The notes beneath the pieces are model-generated. The model was given only the letters and a program-made list of their open reading frames with translations. It made no database searches and was not told where the DNA came from. Shown here in pieces: positions 8,187 through 16,660 of a stretch of DNA of 64,000 nt; positions within the stretch are counted from its first letter, which is position 1, and each line of letters begins with the position of its first letter. The position numbers were made by a program, and so were the translations under genes. Source of the DNA: Dietzia natronolimnaea. GTDB lineage: Bacteria; Actinomycetota; Actinomycetes; Mycobacteriales; Mycobacteriaceae. The stretch is taken from the NCBI RefSeq assembly GCF_002289575.1, contig NZ_NTGA01000021.1, forward strand, positions 1 through 64,000, in the 5' to 3' direction.

Positions 8187-11100
8187 GGGAGCCAGCCGTC
8201 ACCGGCGTACCCCAGCGGGTCCGGCCAGGGTGCGCGGGACAGCACCGCGGCCCCGGCGACGATCCCCACACCCGAGCCCACGACCAACAGGTCCCGCGCC
8301 CGCCCCGCGCCCAGGTGGCGACTGGTCACGAGCGCACCGCCGGTCAGCACCACCGCCAGTCCCAGCCCGACAGGTCCGGCCAGTGCGTAGGCGAGGGCCA
8401 CCGTCGCGAGGCAGGTCACGACTCCGCCGCCGCGACGCACCTCGGCGCGGGCGCCTGCGCGGTCGCGACCGCGGAGCAGGAACAGGGTCAGGACCATTGC
8501 CAGCGCGAACGGTCCGGTCACCAACGCCGCCCGGTACGGCCCGTCGAGGGGAACGGTGAGCACGAGCGTGGCCCCGGTTCCGGACGCGGGCAGGACCCAA
8601 CCCTGCTTCCAGCCGTCCACGGTCACCGGGCGGGCATCAGGCAACTCGGTGCCGTCGTCGGCGACCAGCCGGGCCCGCCACGCGGGGGTCACCGACTCCG
8701 GCACCACCAGGACGCGCTCCCGCGGGGCGGCGGGCACGTGCAGTTCCCGGCGCGAGGCCTCCCACCGGACCGTCGTGACCGCCCGGGTCGCCTGCAGCTC
8801 CCCGCCCAGAGCGGGCGCGCCCGGGGCGGCCTCCGCGTCGACGACGACGAGGCCCACCGTGTCCACCGAGAACGCCTCCCCGGGATCCACCGAGACCTCC
8901 ACCGGCCCGGCGGGCATCGCGACGGGGTCGTCGTCGCACGGTTCGACGGCGATCGCGCGGCCCTCGAGCAGCTCGCGCCGCGTGGTCGACAGGCGGGTGG
9001 GGACCGTCCGGTCGCCGACGACCAACCGGGGTCCGTCCTGACAGGACAGGGTGACCGGTTCGCCATCCGCCGCCGGGAGGGCACCGATCCGGGCGCCCGC
9101 GGCGTCCTGAACCCACACCTCGGCGATCCCGGCCGGGACCCGGGTCCCATCCGGGGCCCGTACCTCGTCCGCGGCGTCGATCCGGACCGTGACGGTATCG
9201 GTGTGGTCGGCGGGGAGCGGGACGACGACGGAGCCGTCCTCCTCGGTCGCGAGCTCGTCGAGGTCGACGCGCGTGGTCTGGAGCCCGGTGTCCACCGTGA
9301 TGACCCCGGGAGCCGCCGGTGCGTCCGAGCGCGGCGCCCACAGCCTGAGTGAGCCGACCAGGTGGCGGCCGGGCAACCCCAGCTCCACCGTCGGCGAGGG
9401 GACGTCGGGGGCGTACCAGCTGGTCGACCGGTCCCCGTCGACGGCCGCCGAGGGTCCACCGGCGGGGTCGGTCACCAGGGACTCCCCCTCCGCCCGGACC
9501 TGGCGCGCGCGGGTGGTGGGGTCGCCACGCAGGACGTCGTCCAGGGCCTCCCCGACCCTCGGTCGCACGAGGAGCTGGGGGCGTACCGAGGTCCCGGCTG
9601 GAACGTCGAGAAGGCGGGCGAAACGGGCCGGCTCCTCGGGCTCGATGGCGAGCTCCGGGGCACACCGCACCGCGCCGGTCTCCTCCTCCGCGCCGGCCAG
9701 CCCCTCGACCGGGGTGCCGCCGTGGACGCAGTCGGACCGGCCCCCCAGTTCCTGGCGCAGCAGCCATCCGGACGGCGCCGCGGCATCGGCGGGCCGGTCC
9801 GGCAGCGCCACCACCCGCAGTAGAGGGATCTCCTCGCCGGCCGAGCTCAGCCCGATGTCCGACACCTCGAAGTAGGTTCCCCGACCCCCGTCTGCGAAGC
9901 CCGTCGCCGTGACCCTCACGGTCTCCGTGGGGCCCGGGGGGAGTGCCACGACGAGCTCACCACCACCTGCCGGGAACGCGGTGGTGGTGCCAGAATCCGT
10001 CCGGATCTGCAGACTGGTGGCCTCGGGACCGGCCTCGGGGACAGGCACGGTGATCCGGAGCAGGCCCCGGTCGACGGGTTCGGGCAGCGCGATCTCGATC
10101 CACTGCCCGAAGGCCGTGCCGTAACCCCCGGAACGCCAGGCGGTGTCCGGGTCTCCGTCGACCGCGGCCGCCACCGAACGGGAGGGCCGCACCGGGCCGA
10201 TCTGGGCGGAGTCGGATGCCGAGGACGAGACCCGCACCCGCGCGTCCCACCAGCGGGCCTGCGCCCGCGCCGGCTCGGTGTCGGAGACCGTGGCCGCGTA
10301 GTCCGGGACCGCGCCACGGCTGCGACGCGGATCGCCCTCGGACCGGACCGCCGACGAGTGGTGGTCCAGGCGTCCGAAGTCGGTCTCGCGGTCCGTCGGT
10401 GAATCCGTGAGGACGGGACCTGTGGCCGCGACCGGCCGCGGCCTCGGGAAGGGATCGGAGGCGGGCTCCACGCCCGCCTCCCGGGCGTCGACCTCGAGCA
10501 GTCTCGTCACCCGGGCGGGGGACCCGACCGTGTCCCGCGCGGCCAACAGGTCGTCGAGCCGCGACAGGGACTCCGGCCCGCCGGCCACCACCGGAAGGTC
10601 GCGCACCTCCACGGTGTACGGGGCGGTGGCCGATCGTGGTGGCCCCGGCGACGCGGCGTCCGAGCCCAGCCGGGAATCGACCCGGTAGATCTCGATCGCG
10701 GGATAGGCCGGGCGGAGGCCCGAGTCGGGGACCACGGCCACCTCGTCGTCGATCGTGTCGACCGTGTCGACCGTGGCCAGGTCGTCGACCGTGGCGCCCC
10801 CACCCGCCTCGTCACCGACGTCCGTTCCCCCGACCGGTTCCCCGAACTCCGCGACCTTGACCAGTCCCGGGGATCCGTCGATCGCCTGGTGCACCAGGAT
10901 CGGCCGGGGCGCGCCGGAGTCGGCGGTGAGGTCGTTGCGCACCACCAGATAGCCGATACCGAGCGAGGCGAGCGTGGCCGCCATCCCCGGGGCGGGGTCG
11001 CCGTCCGCCAGGCGGCGCTGGACGGCGTCGAGAGCGCGGATCGCCGGCGCGGGCTGCAGTGGCACCGAGTCCCGGACCGCCCACGGCGTGGTGGCCAGCG

Positions 11101-12619
11101 GTTGCAGCGGTTCGTCCCGGGTGACACCCCAGACCTGTCGACCGAAGGACGATCCCGGGACCACCAGGGCCCGCGTCGTCGCGGCCGGGTCCATCTCGTG
11201 ACCGCCACCGTCGACGTCGGTGGCCCCCGGCCGGGCCACCGGTGCGTTCTCCGAGAGCCACCCGGCGGCCTCAGCCCAGTGATCGGGGACAGCGGCATGG
11301 GCGCCCACCGGCGCGAGCCGGCCGAGCAACGCCGGAGCCACAGTGACGGTGCCCGCGAGCACGACGACCATGGCGACGGCGACCCGGCGGTTCCGCTCGG
11401 GGTGCGCCAGCGCGGTCCAGCCGCCGGCGGCCGGCTGCGCCTGCCGCGATCGCCCGGACTCCCCGCGCAGGCCGGAGAGGAGGACCGACAGCAGATGGGC
11501 GGTGCCCAGCACCAACGGCAGGCGGAGCAGGGGGTCGAACTTGTGGAGGTTGCGCAGTGGCGCGCCGGCGCCGTCGAGGAATCCGCGGAGGGCCTCGGCG
11601 AGTCCACCGCCGGCAGGCCCGACCCACGGCGCGGCCATCGCCACCAGTCCGACCGCGGCGATGGTCAGGAGCCGGCCCCTGGCCGGCATCCCCCGGTGGA
11701 CCAGACCCACCACGCCGACAGCCGCCATCACCCCGGTGGCCAGGACGAACACCGGTTCGCTGGTGAGAGCTGCGCCGGCCACCCGGTCCGTGGACACGAA
11801 CGGCACCCACGTCGCGGCCCCGCGCAGCACCTCGGTCGCCGACGACCACCGCGTGGTGACCTCAGCCGACTCGATGTAGTCCAGGAACGGGGGGGAGACC
11901 CGACCCAGGAGGACCAGGGGGACCGCCCACCACACGCACGCCGCGAGAGACAGGGGCAGCCACCACGCCGCGAGCCGGGCCCATGTCCGTCCGGGTCGGA
12001 ACATCAGCCACCAGAGGATCGCCGGTAGGCAGGCGATGGCGGTCGCGGCCGCGTTGACCGCCCCCATCATCGCCAGGGCGAGCGCGGCACCGGCCCCACC
12101 CCGCCGCGGGGACATGCGTCCCTGCAGTACCCGCACCACCGGGAGCAGCACCCACGGGGCCAGCGCGACGGGCCAGATCTCGGAGGAGATCGAGCCGAGG
12201 TCGCCGAGCATCCGCGGGGCGAGGGCGTAGAGGATCCCCGCGACCGCCCGGGTCGGGCGCGTGCCGATCCGCAGTGCGGCCGCCACCCGGACCACACCGA
12301 CGTAGGCGACCGTCAACAGGACAGCCCACCACAGGCGTTGAGTCAGCCAGGCGGGCATCCCGACCAGGTCGAAGAGCACGAAGAACGGCCCCTGGGGGAA
12401 GAGATACCCGTATGCCTGGTTCTGGACCTGACCGCCGAACGACAGACCGGTCCACAGGTGGGTGGCCTGCGCGAGGAAGCGACCCGGGTCGACGACGAGG
12501 TCGTACTTGGTGTCGGGAACGACCAGACCCGGGGCCTGCAGGCAGGCCAGGAGGAGGAAGGCGAGGAAGACGACGACCGCGTCGCGCGCGCCTGCACCGA
12601 GACGGATCCCGCGGGTCAC
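8057..12619 (-). CDS. aftD: alpha-(1->3)-arabinofuranosyltransferase AftD (DUF3367)
   Basis: 1520 aa, GTG start. The N-terminal half is a GT-C polytopic domain: first helix VVVFLAFLLLACLQAPGL, then an extracellular loop with DTKYDLVVDPGRF carrying candidate catalytic acidic residues, many membrane helices, and LRNLHKFDPLLRLP. The C-terminal half is extracytoplasmic, with two discoidin (F5/8 C)-like sugar-binding modules (AAVDGDPDTAWRSG and AAVDGDRSTSWYAP), and ends in several helices. AftD adds arabinofuranose branches to arabinogalactan and LAM and is essential in mycobacteria. A repeated VDTVDTIDD stretch near 10740-10790 comes from short GTGTCGACC-like repeats. Lies 21 nt downstream of the DUF2613 gene, as in M. 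tuberculosis (Rv0236A-Rv0236c). Confidence 0.92.
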   Translation of the reverse strand: MTRGIRLGAGARDAVVVFLAFLLLACLQAPGLVVPDTKYDLVVDPGRFLAQATHLWTGLSFGGQVQNQAYGYLFPQGPFFVLFDLVGMPAWLTQRLWWAVLLTVAYVGVVRVAAALRIGTRPTRAVAGILYALAPRMLGDLGSISSEIWPVALAPWVLLPVVRVLQGRMSPRRGGAGAALALAMMGAVNAAATAIACLPAILWWLMFRPGRTWARLAAWWLPLSLAACVWWAVPLVLLGRVSPPFLDYIESAEVTTRWSSATEVLRGAATWVPFVSTDRVAGAALTSEPVFVLATGVMAAVGVVGLVHRGMPARGRLLTIAAVGLVAMAAPWVGPAGGGLAEALRGFLDGAGAPLRNLHKFDPLLRLPLVLGTAHLLSVLLSGLRGESGRSRQAQPAAGGWTALAHPERNRRVAVAMVVVLAGTVTVAPALLGRLAPVGAHAAVPDHWAEAAGWLSENAPVARPGATDVDGGGHEMDPAATTRALVVPGSSFGRQVWGVTRDEPLQPLATTPWAVRDSVPLQPAPAIRALDAVQRRLADGDPAPGMAATLASLGIGYLVVRNDLTADSGAPRPILVHQAIDGSPGLVKVAEFGEPVGGTDVGDEAGGGATVDDLATVDTVDTIDDEVAVVPDSGLRPAYPAIEIYRVDSRLGSDAASPGPPRSATAPYTVEVRDLPVVAGGPESLSRLDDLLAARDTVGSPARVTRLLEVDAREAGVEPASDPFPRPRPVAATGPVLTDSPTDRETDFGRLDHHSSAVRSEGDPRRSRGAVPDYAATVSDTEPARAQARWWDARVRVSSSASDSAQIGPVRPSRSVAAAVDGDPDTAWRSGGYGTAFGQWIEIALPEPVDRGLLRITVPVPEAGPEATSLQIRTDSGTTTAFPAGGGELVVALPPGPTETVRVTATGFADGGRGTYFEVSDIGLSSAGEEIPLLRVVALPDRPADAAAPSGWLLRQELGGRSDCVHGGTPVEGLAGAEEETGAVRCAPELAIEPEEPARFARLLDVPAGTSVRPQLLVRPRVGEALDDVLRGDPTTRARQVRAEGESLVTDPAGGPSAAVDGDRSTSWYAPDVPSPTVELGLPGRHLVGSLRLWAPRSDAPAAPGVITVDTGLQTTRVDLDELATEEDGSVVVPLPADHTDTVTVRIDAADEVRAPDGTRVPAGIAEVWVQDAAGARIGALPAADGEPVTLSCQDGPRLVVGDRTVPTRLSTTRRELLEGRAIAVEPCDDDPVAMPAGPVEVSVDPGEAFSVDTVGLVVVDAEAAPGAPALGGELQATRAVTTVRWEASRRELHVPAAPRERVLVVPESVTPAWRARLVADDGTELPDARPVTVDGWKQGWVLPASGTGATLVLTVPLDGPYRAALVTGPFALAMVLTLFLLRGRDRAGARAEVRRGGGVVTCLATVALAYALAGPVGLGLAVVLTGGALVTSRHLGAGRARDLLVVGSGVGIVAGAAVLSRAPWPDPLGYAGDGWLPQVATVAGLVCAGVAAAWPSVLGVPRGVRRGADQRPDGTSTSA

Positions 12620-12640
12620 CTCGGCCGGCGCGGGGAGGGA

Positions 12641-12808
12641 CTAGCGGGCGCCGTACTCGACCTGGCCCAGGAGGGCCTGGTCCGCAGGCGGCTGGGAGAC
12701 CTCAGGAATGGAGTTCTCGGCCAGCGCGGAGCTGGCGCCGAAGGCGACGATGCCGCCGAGGACGATTCCGCCGACTGCGCTGGCGAGCGCTCCGGTACCG
12801 AAGCTCAT
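12641..12808 (-). CDS. small DUF2613 membrane/secreted protein (Rv0236A-like)
   Basis: 55 aa, ATG with an AGGGAGAA ribosome site. A single hydrophobic helix (ALASAVGGIVLGGIVAFGASS) with small residues is followed by a short polar tail ending EVSQPPADQALLGQVEYGAR. Could be a one-helix membrane protein or a cleaved signal sequence (ALAEN would fit a signal-peptidase site). The orthologue always precedes aftD in mycobacteria and here shares the operon (21-nt gap), so it probably assists or stabilises AftD; that role is inference from co-occurrence. Confidence 0.82.
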   Translation of the reverse strand: MSFGTGALASAVGGIVLGGIVAFGASSALAENSIPEVSQPPADQALLGQVEYGAR

Positions 12809-12925
12809 CGAGTTCTCCCTGCGGGTCACGAGAATGGTGTGCACTGGCGCGTGCCGCGAGGCATGCCGATGCCGAAAGGGTATCACCCTGCACACCACGG
12901 ATCGCGTGGAGTGTCGCCCACAACT

Positions 12926-12943
12926 ACTTACTGGCCGGTAAGT
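12926..12943. promoter_or_regulatory. palindromic operator upstream of the tetR-fadD operon
   Basis: ACTTAC-TGGCCG-GTAAGT is an inverted repeat with perfect 6-bp arms around a nearly symmetric core. It ends 41 nt before the TetR start codon and sits between the divergent DUF2613/aftD and tetR/fadD units. Size and symmetry fit a TetR-family site, probably autoregulation. Confidence 0.6.
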
Positions 12944-12984
12944 TGGTGTGGGACACGACACCACGTCCCGCCGGAAGGAGTCTT

Positions 12985-13686
12985 GTGACGACGGGGACGA
13001 AACGCATCCCGCGCGCGATCCGCGAACAGCAGATGCTGGACTCGGCCATTCGCGTGTTCTCCGATCTCGGCTACCGGTCGGCGTCGATGGACACCATCGC
13101 CAAGGACGCCAAGATCTCCAAGCCGATGCTGTACCTCTACTACGGCTCCAAGGAGGAACTGTTCTCCGCGTGCGTCACCCGTGAATCCGGGCGGCTCATC
13201 GAGCACCTCACCTCCGCGGCGACCAGCGGCACCGGCGCACGTCACAGTCTGGAGAACGTCGTGGAGGCGTTCCTCGACTACGTGGACGATCACACGGATT
13301 CCTGGAACGTCGTGTACCGCCAGGCCGTCGCCGAACCCGCGTTCAGCGAGGAGGTCGAGAAGACCCGTTCCGTCCTGGTGGATCTCACCACCGACCTGCT
13401 GGCGCAGAACTCGGTGGACGGGCGCAGTCGCGAGGTGCTCGAAGTGGTCGCCACAGCGCTCGTCGGGGCCGGCGAGGCGGTCGCCGATCGCGTCGCGCAC
13501 CGGTCCACACCCAAATCGGTGGCCGCGGGGGTGGTCGTCGAGCTCGCCTGGCGGGGCCTTGCCGGGGATCCCGCCAGGTCACTCACCGCCGCGTCACCCA
13601 CAACCACGTCGCCAACTACCACGTCACCCACCACCGAGTCAGCTACAACCACGTCACCCACCACCCCGAAAGAGGAGAAGCCGTGA
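12985..13686 (+). CDS. TetR-family regulator with Thr/Pro-rich tail
   Basis: 233 aa from GTG with AAGGAG four bases upstream. N-terminal TetR helix-turn-helix (LGYRSASMDTIAKDAKISKPMLYLYYGSKEELF at about 22-54, key residues D..A.......L..Y), then an all-helical ligand domain. The last ~35 residues are low-complexity Ser/Thr/Pro, encoded by imperfect 15-bp repeats (13590-13675). The stop overlaps the GTG of the acyl-CoA synthetase gene (GTGA), so the two are translationally coupled and the natural ligand may be an acyl-CoA. A palindrome at 12926-12943 is the likely binding site. Confidence 0.88.
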   Translation: MTTGTKRIPRAIREQQMLDSAIRVFSDLGYRSASMDTIAKDAKISKPMLYLYYGSKEELFSACVTRESGRLIEHLTSAATSGTGARHSLENVVEAFLDYVDDHTDSWNVVYRQAVAEPAFSEEVEKTRSVLVDLTTDLLAQNSVDGRSREVLEVVATALVGAGEAVADRVAHRSTPKSVAAGVVVELAWRGLAGDPARSLTAASPTTTSPTTTSPTTESATTTSPTTPKEEKP

Positions 13687-15563
13687 CCACCACGTCCACT
13701 GAGACCACCCGCAGGGCATCGCAGGGAGCCAAGACCCTCACCCCGTTGGACCTGGCGGGCGGACTGCCCTCCCTCATCTCGGATCTGCCGACAGTTCTGC
13801 GTGGTCTCCGGGTCGTCCGCACCTCCCGGGGGACCGACAAGCTCTCGATCGGCCGCAGGTTCCAGGAACTGGCGGCCTCGCAGCCGGACGCCCCCTTCAT
13901 GCGGTTCCTCGGCTCCGAGGTCTCCTACGGGGAGGCGAACCGACGCGCCAACCGCGTCGCCGAGGTACTCAGGGCCCGTGGGGTCCGGCGTGGCGACACC
14001 GTGGGGATCTGCATGGTCAACCGGCCCGAGGTCATGCTCGCCATCCTCGGTGCCGTCAAGGCGGGTGCCTCGGTGGGTCTGCTCAATCACCACCAGCGCG
14101 GTGAGGTTCTGGAGCACTCGCAGAAGATCATCGACTCGAAGGTCGTCCTCATCGGGGCGGAGTGCGCCGAGGCCGCCGAGTCCATCCCCCGCGAGAAGTG
14201 GCTCGGCGAGTTGATCGCCGTGGGATCCGAGGTCGACCTCCCGTTCCGCGACTTCACCGCCGGTCACCGCCCGGACGAGCTCTCCGATCTGATCTGGCTC
14301 GAGGACGAGCTGGAGAAGCTGGACGCGGACGCCGGCGCCACCAACCCGCCCGAGGCCGACGAGACGCTGGGCAATGAGACCGCGTACTACGTGTTCACCT
14401 CGGGCACCACGGGCCTGCCCAAGGCCTCGACCATGTCCCACTACCGCTGGAACCGGGCGCTGGCCGGTTTCGGACTGTCGGGCGTCCGGCTCAAGAAGGA
14501 CGACGTCCTGCTGTGCCCGCTGCCGATGTACCACAACAACGCACTCACGGTCGGCCTCGGCTGCGTCCTCGCCGCCGGCGCGTGTCTGGCCATCGAGGAG
14601 CACTTCTCCGCGTCGAAGTTCTGGGACCAGGCCCGCGCCGCCCGGGCCACCGCCGCCATCTACATCGGCGAGATCTGCCGCTACCTGCTCAACCAGGAGC
14701 CCGGCCCGGGCGACCGTGACCACTCCATCCGGGTGATGACGGGCAACGGGCTCCGCCCCGAGATCTGGGACGAGTTCCAAGAGCGGTTCGGCGTCGATCG
14801 GATCTGTGAGTTCTACGCGGCCAGCGAGTGCAACATCGCCTTCGTCAACGCCTTCAACGTCGCCAAGACCACAGGCTACTGCCCGATGGACTTCGCGATC
14901 GTGGACTACGACCCGGACACCGGGGAGCCCCGCCGCGGCGCGGACGGCCGACTGACCAGGGTCGGCAAGGGCGGCACCGGACTGTTGATCAGCGGCATCT
15001 CCGACTCCCAGCCCTTCGACGGCTACACCGACAAGGAGGCCACGGAGAAGAAGATCATCCGCGACGCCTTCAGCGACGGCGACGCCTGGTTCGTCTCGGG
15101 CGACCTCATGATGGACCAGGGGCTCAAGCACGCCTCGTTCGTCGACCGACTGGGCGACACCTTCCGGTGGAAGGGTGAGAACGTCGCCACCACCGAGGTG
15201 GAGGCGGCCGTCAGCGCTCGCCACGAGGTCGATCAGGCCGTGGTCTACGGCGTGGCGGTGCCGGGGGCCGACGGCAAGGCGGGCATGGCCGCGGTCCGGC
15301 TGCACAACAAGTCCGACTTCGACGGCGCCGCGCTCGCCGAGCACCTGCGCAGTTCGTTGCCGTCGTACGCCGTCCCGTTGTTCATCCGGCTCTCCAAGGA
15401 GCTCGAGGTGACCTCCACCTACAAGAGCCGCAAGACCGAGCTTCGCGAGCAGGCCTTCGACACCTCCAGGTTCGACGATCCGCTCTACGTCCTGTCGTCC
15501 GACAAGGGGTACATCCCGTTCTACGATGGGGCGGAGAACGACGTCGTCGCCGGCAAGGCCTGA
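13683..15563 (+). CDS. fadD6: long-chain acyl-CoA synthetase, FadD6/FATP type
   Basis: 626 aa. ANL superfamily: AMP-binding P-loop YVFTSGTTGLPKAS at about 237-250, then CPLPMYHNNA, an FYAASECN motif at about 378-385 (the YGATE-like motif of FATP enzymes), VSGDLMMDQGL and the C-terminal hinge DRLGDTFRWKGENV. The FYAASECN/GDTFRWKGENV pair is typical of very-long-chain synthetases (FATP/FadD6), not medium-chain FadDs. Activates fatty acids to acyl-CoA at the membrane for degradation or lipid synthesis. Coupled to the upstream TetR by a 4-bp overlap; the following hydrolase gene starts 36 nt downstream. Confidence 0.9.
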   Translation: MTTTSTETTRRASQGAKTLTPLDLAGGLPSLISDLPTVLRGLRVVRTSRGTDKLSIGRRFQELAASQPDAPFMRFLGSEVSYGEANRRANRVAEVLRARGVRRGDTVGICMVNRPEVMLAILGAVKAGASVGLLNHHQRGEVLEHSQKIIDSKVVLIGAECAEAAESIPREKWLGELIAVGSEVDLPFRDFTAGHRPDELSDLIWLEDELEKLDADAGATNPPEADETLGNETAYYVFTSGTTGLPKASTMSHYRWNRALAGFGLSGVRLKKDDVLLCPLPMYHNNALTVGLGCVLAAGACLAIEEHFSASKFWDQARAARATAAIYIGEICRYLLNQEPGPGDRDHSIRVMTGNGLRPEIWDEFQERFGVDRICEFYAASECNIAFVNAFNVAKTTGYCPMDFAIVDYDPDTGEPRRGADGRLTRVGKGGTGLLISGISDSQPFDGYTDKEATEKKIIRDAFSDGDAWFVSGDLMMDQGLKHASFVDRLGDTFRWKGENVATTEVEAAVSARHEVDQAVVYGVAVPGADGKAGMAAVRLHNKSDFDGAALAEHLRSSLPSYAVPLFIRLSKELEVTSTYKSRKTELREQAFDTSRFDDPLYVLSSDKGYIPFYDGAENDVVAGKA

Positions 15564-15598
15564 GGCCGGGGGCACCCAGGAGGAGGTCCCGCCGCCGC

Positions 15599-16636
15599 AT
15601 GCCTGAACGCCGCGTGCCTGACCGAGGTCGTGCCGGCCGCCGCTCGCGCCGCAGCGGGACCGAACTGTCGCGGCGCGCCCTGTTGATCGGCCTGTCGGTG
15701 GGGGCGGGCGGCGCGGCGGGATGGGCGCTGACCTCGGCCCTCGGGGCCGGTGACCACGACGAGCCGACGTCCGGCCCGGGCGTCGACTCCGTGGCCGCCC
15801 GCCCCTACGTCCCGCCCGAGGGCGCGGTCGGAGTCACCGAGCCGCGCCGTTTCTTCTACGGTGAGCCCGGCGACTCCGACGGCCAGACCTTCGGCGATCT
15901 CTACCTGCCCGAGTCGGCCAATCCAGCGCTGCCGGTCGTGGTATTGATCCACGGCGGCGGGTGGAGGGATTCGATGGGCCTGGCGTACATGGAGAACCAG
16001 GCTCGGGACCTGGCCTCCTTCGACGTGGCGGTGTGGAACATCGAGTATCGCCGGGTCGGCTCGGGGGGTGGGTGGCCCACCACGGTCGCTGACGTATGCC
16101 GGGCCGTCGACCACCTGGCGGAGGTGTCCGCACAGGTGGGCGGCCGGCTGGACCTGCGCCGGGTGCTGGTCGCCGGGCACTCCGCCGGCGGCCACCTGGC
16201 GCTGTGGGTCGCCGGACGGGCGCGCCTGCCGTCCTCGCTGCCCGGATCCCGTCCCGTCGTCCCGGTCTCGGGGTGTGTGTCCTTGGCCGGCGTGTCGGAT
16301 CTCCTGCGCGCGGAGGAGGCCGGGGACAGGTACGTCGCCGGGCTCCTCGGGGGCCGCTCCGACACCCGTCGTCAGCGCTACCGCGACGCCTCGCCCGTGT
16401 CCCACCTGCCCACCGGGATCCCGGTGGTGTGCGTCCACGGTCGCGACGACGAGGTGGTGTCGCCCGAGCAGTCCGAGGCCTACGTGCGCGAAGCCCGGCG
16501 GGTGGGCGACCCCGCCCGCGTGTCCCTGGTCCCCGGTGGCCACGATCCGTGGGGCGACATCACCGGCCGGGTCTGGCACGACACCCGTGACACGATGCTC
16601 GCGATGGCTCGCCGGCCCCTGGGCCCCGTCGGCTGA
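15599..16636 (+). CDS. exported alpha/beta hydrolase (BD-FAE/arylformamidase type)
   Basis: 345 aa, ATG, AGGAGGT about 12 nt upstream. An Arg-rich N-terminus leads into SRRALLIGLSVGAGGAAGWAL, a plausible Tat or membrane-anchor signal. Hydrolase features: oxyanion loop HGGGW, nucleophile elbow GHSAGG, acid in HGRDDEVV and catalytic His in VPGGHDPW. The HGGGW signature groups it with carboxylesterases and kynurenine-formamidase-like enzymes acting on ester or amide bonds. Follows fadD by 36 nt on the same strand and likely shares its mRNA, so an extracytoplasmic lipid ester is a reasonable guess. Convergent with argJ. Confidence 0.82.
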   Translation: MPERRVPDRGRAGRRSRRSGTELSRRALLIGLSVGAGGAAGWALTSALGAGDHDEPTSGPGVDSVAARPYVPPEGAVGVTEPRRFFYGEPGDSDGQTFGDLYLPESANPALPVVVLIHGGGWRDSMGLAYMENQARDLASFDVAVWNIEYRRVGSGGGWPTTVADVCRAVDHLAEVSAQVGGRLDLRRVLVAGHSAGGHLALWVAGRARLPSSLPGSRPVVPVSGCVSLAGVSDLLRAEEAGDRYVAGLLGGRSDTRRQRYRDASPVSHLPTGIPVVCVHGRDDEVVSPEQSEAYVREARRVGDPARVSLVPGGHDPWGDITGRVWHDTRDTMLAMARRPLGPVG

Positions 16637-16660
16637 CGCGCGGCCCGCGGCCTGAAGCCG

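Noticed and set aside
6848-9352. 834-aa + strand frame running through the acyltransferase and into aftD
   Set aside because: Arg-rich shadow frame; the acyltransferase frame and the antisense aftD frame explain the region.
13290-15575. 761-aa minus-strand open frame opposite fadD6
   Set aside because: Shadow of the acyl-CoA synthetase gene; composition dominated by Val/Gly/Arg without domain structure.
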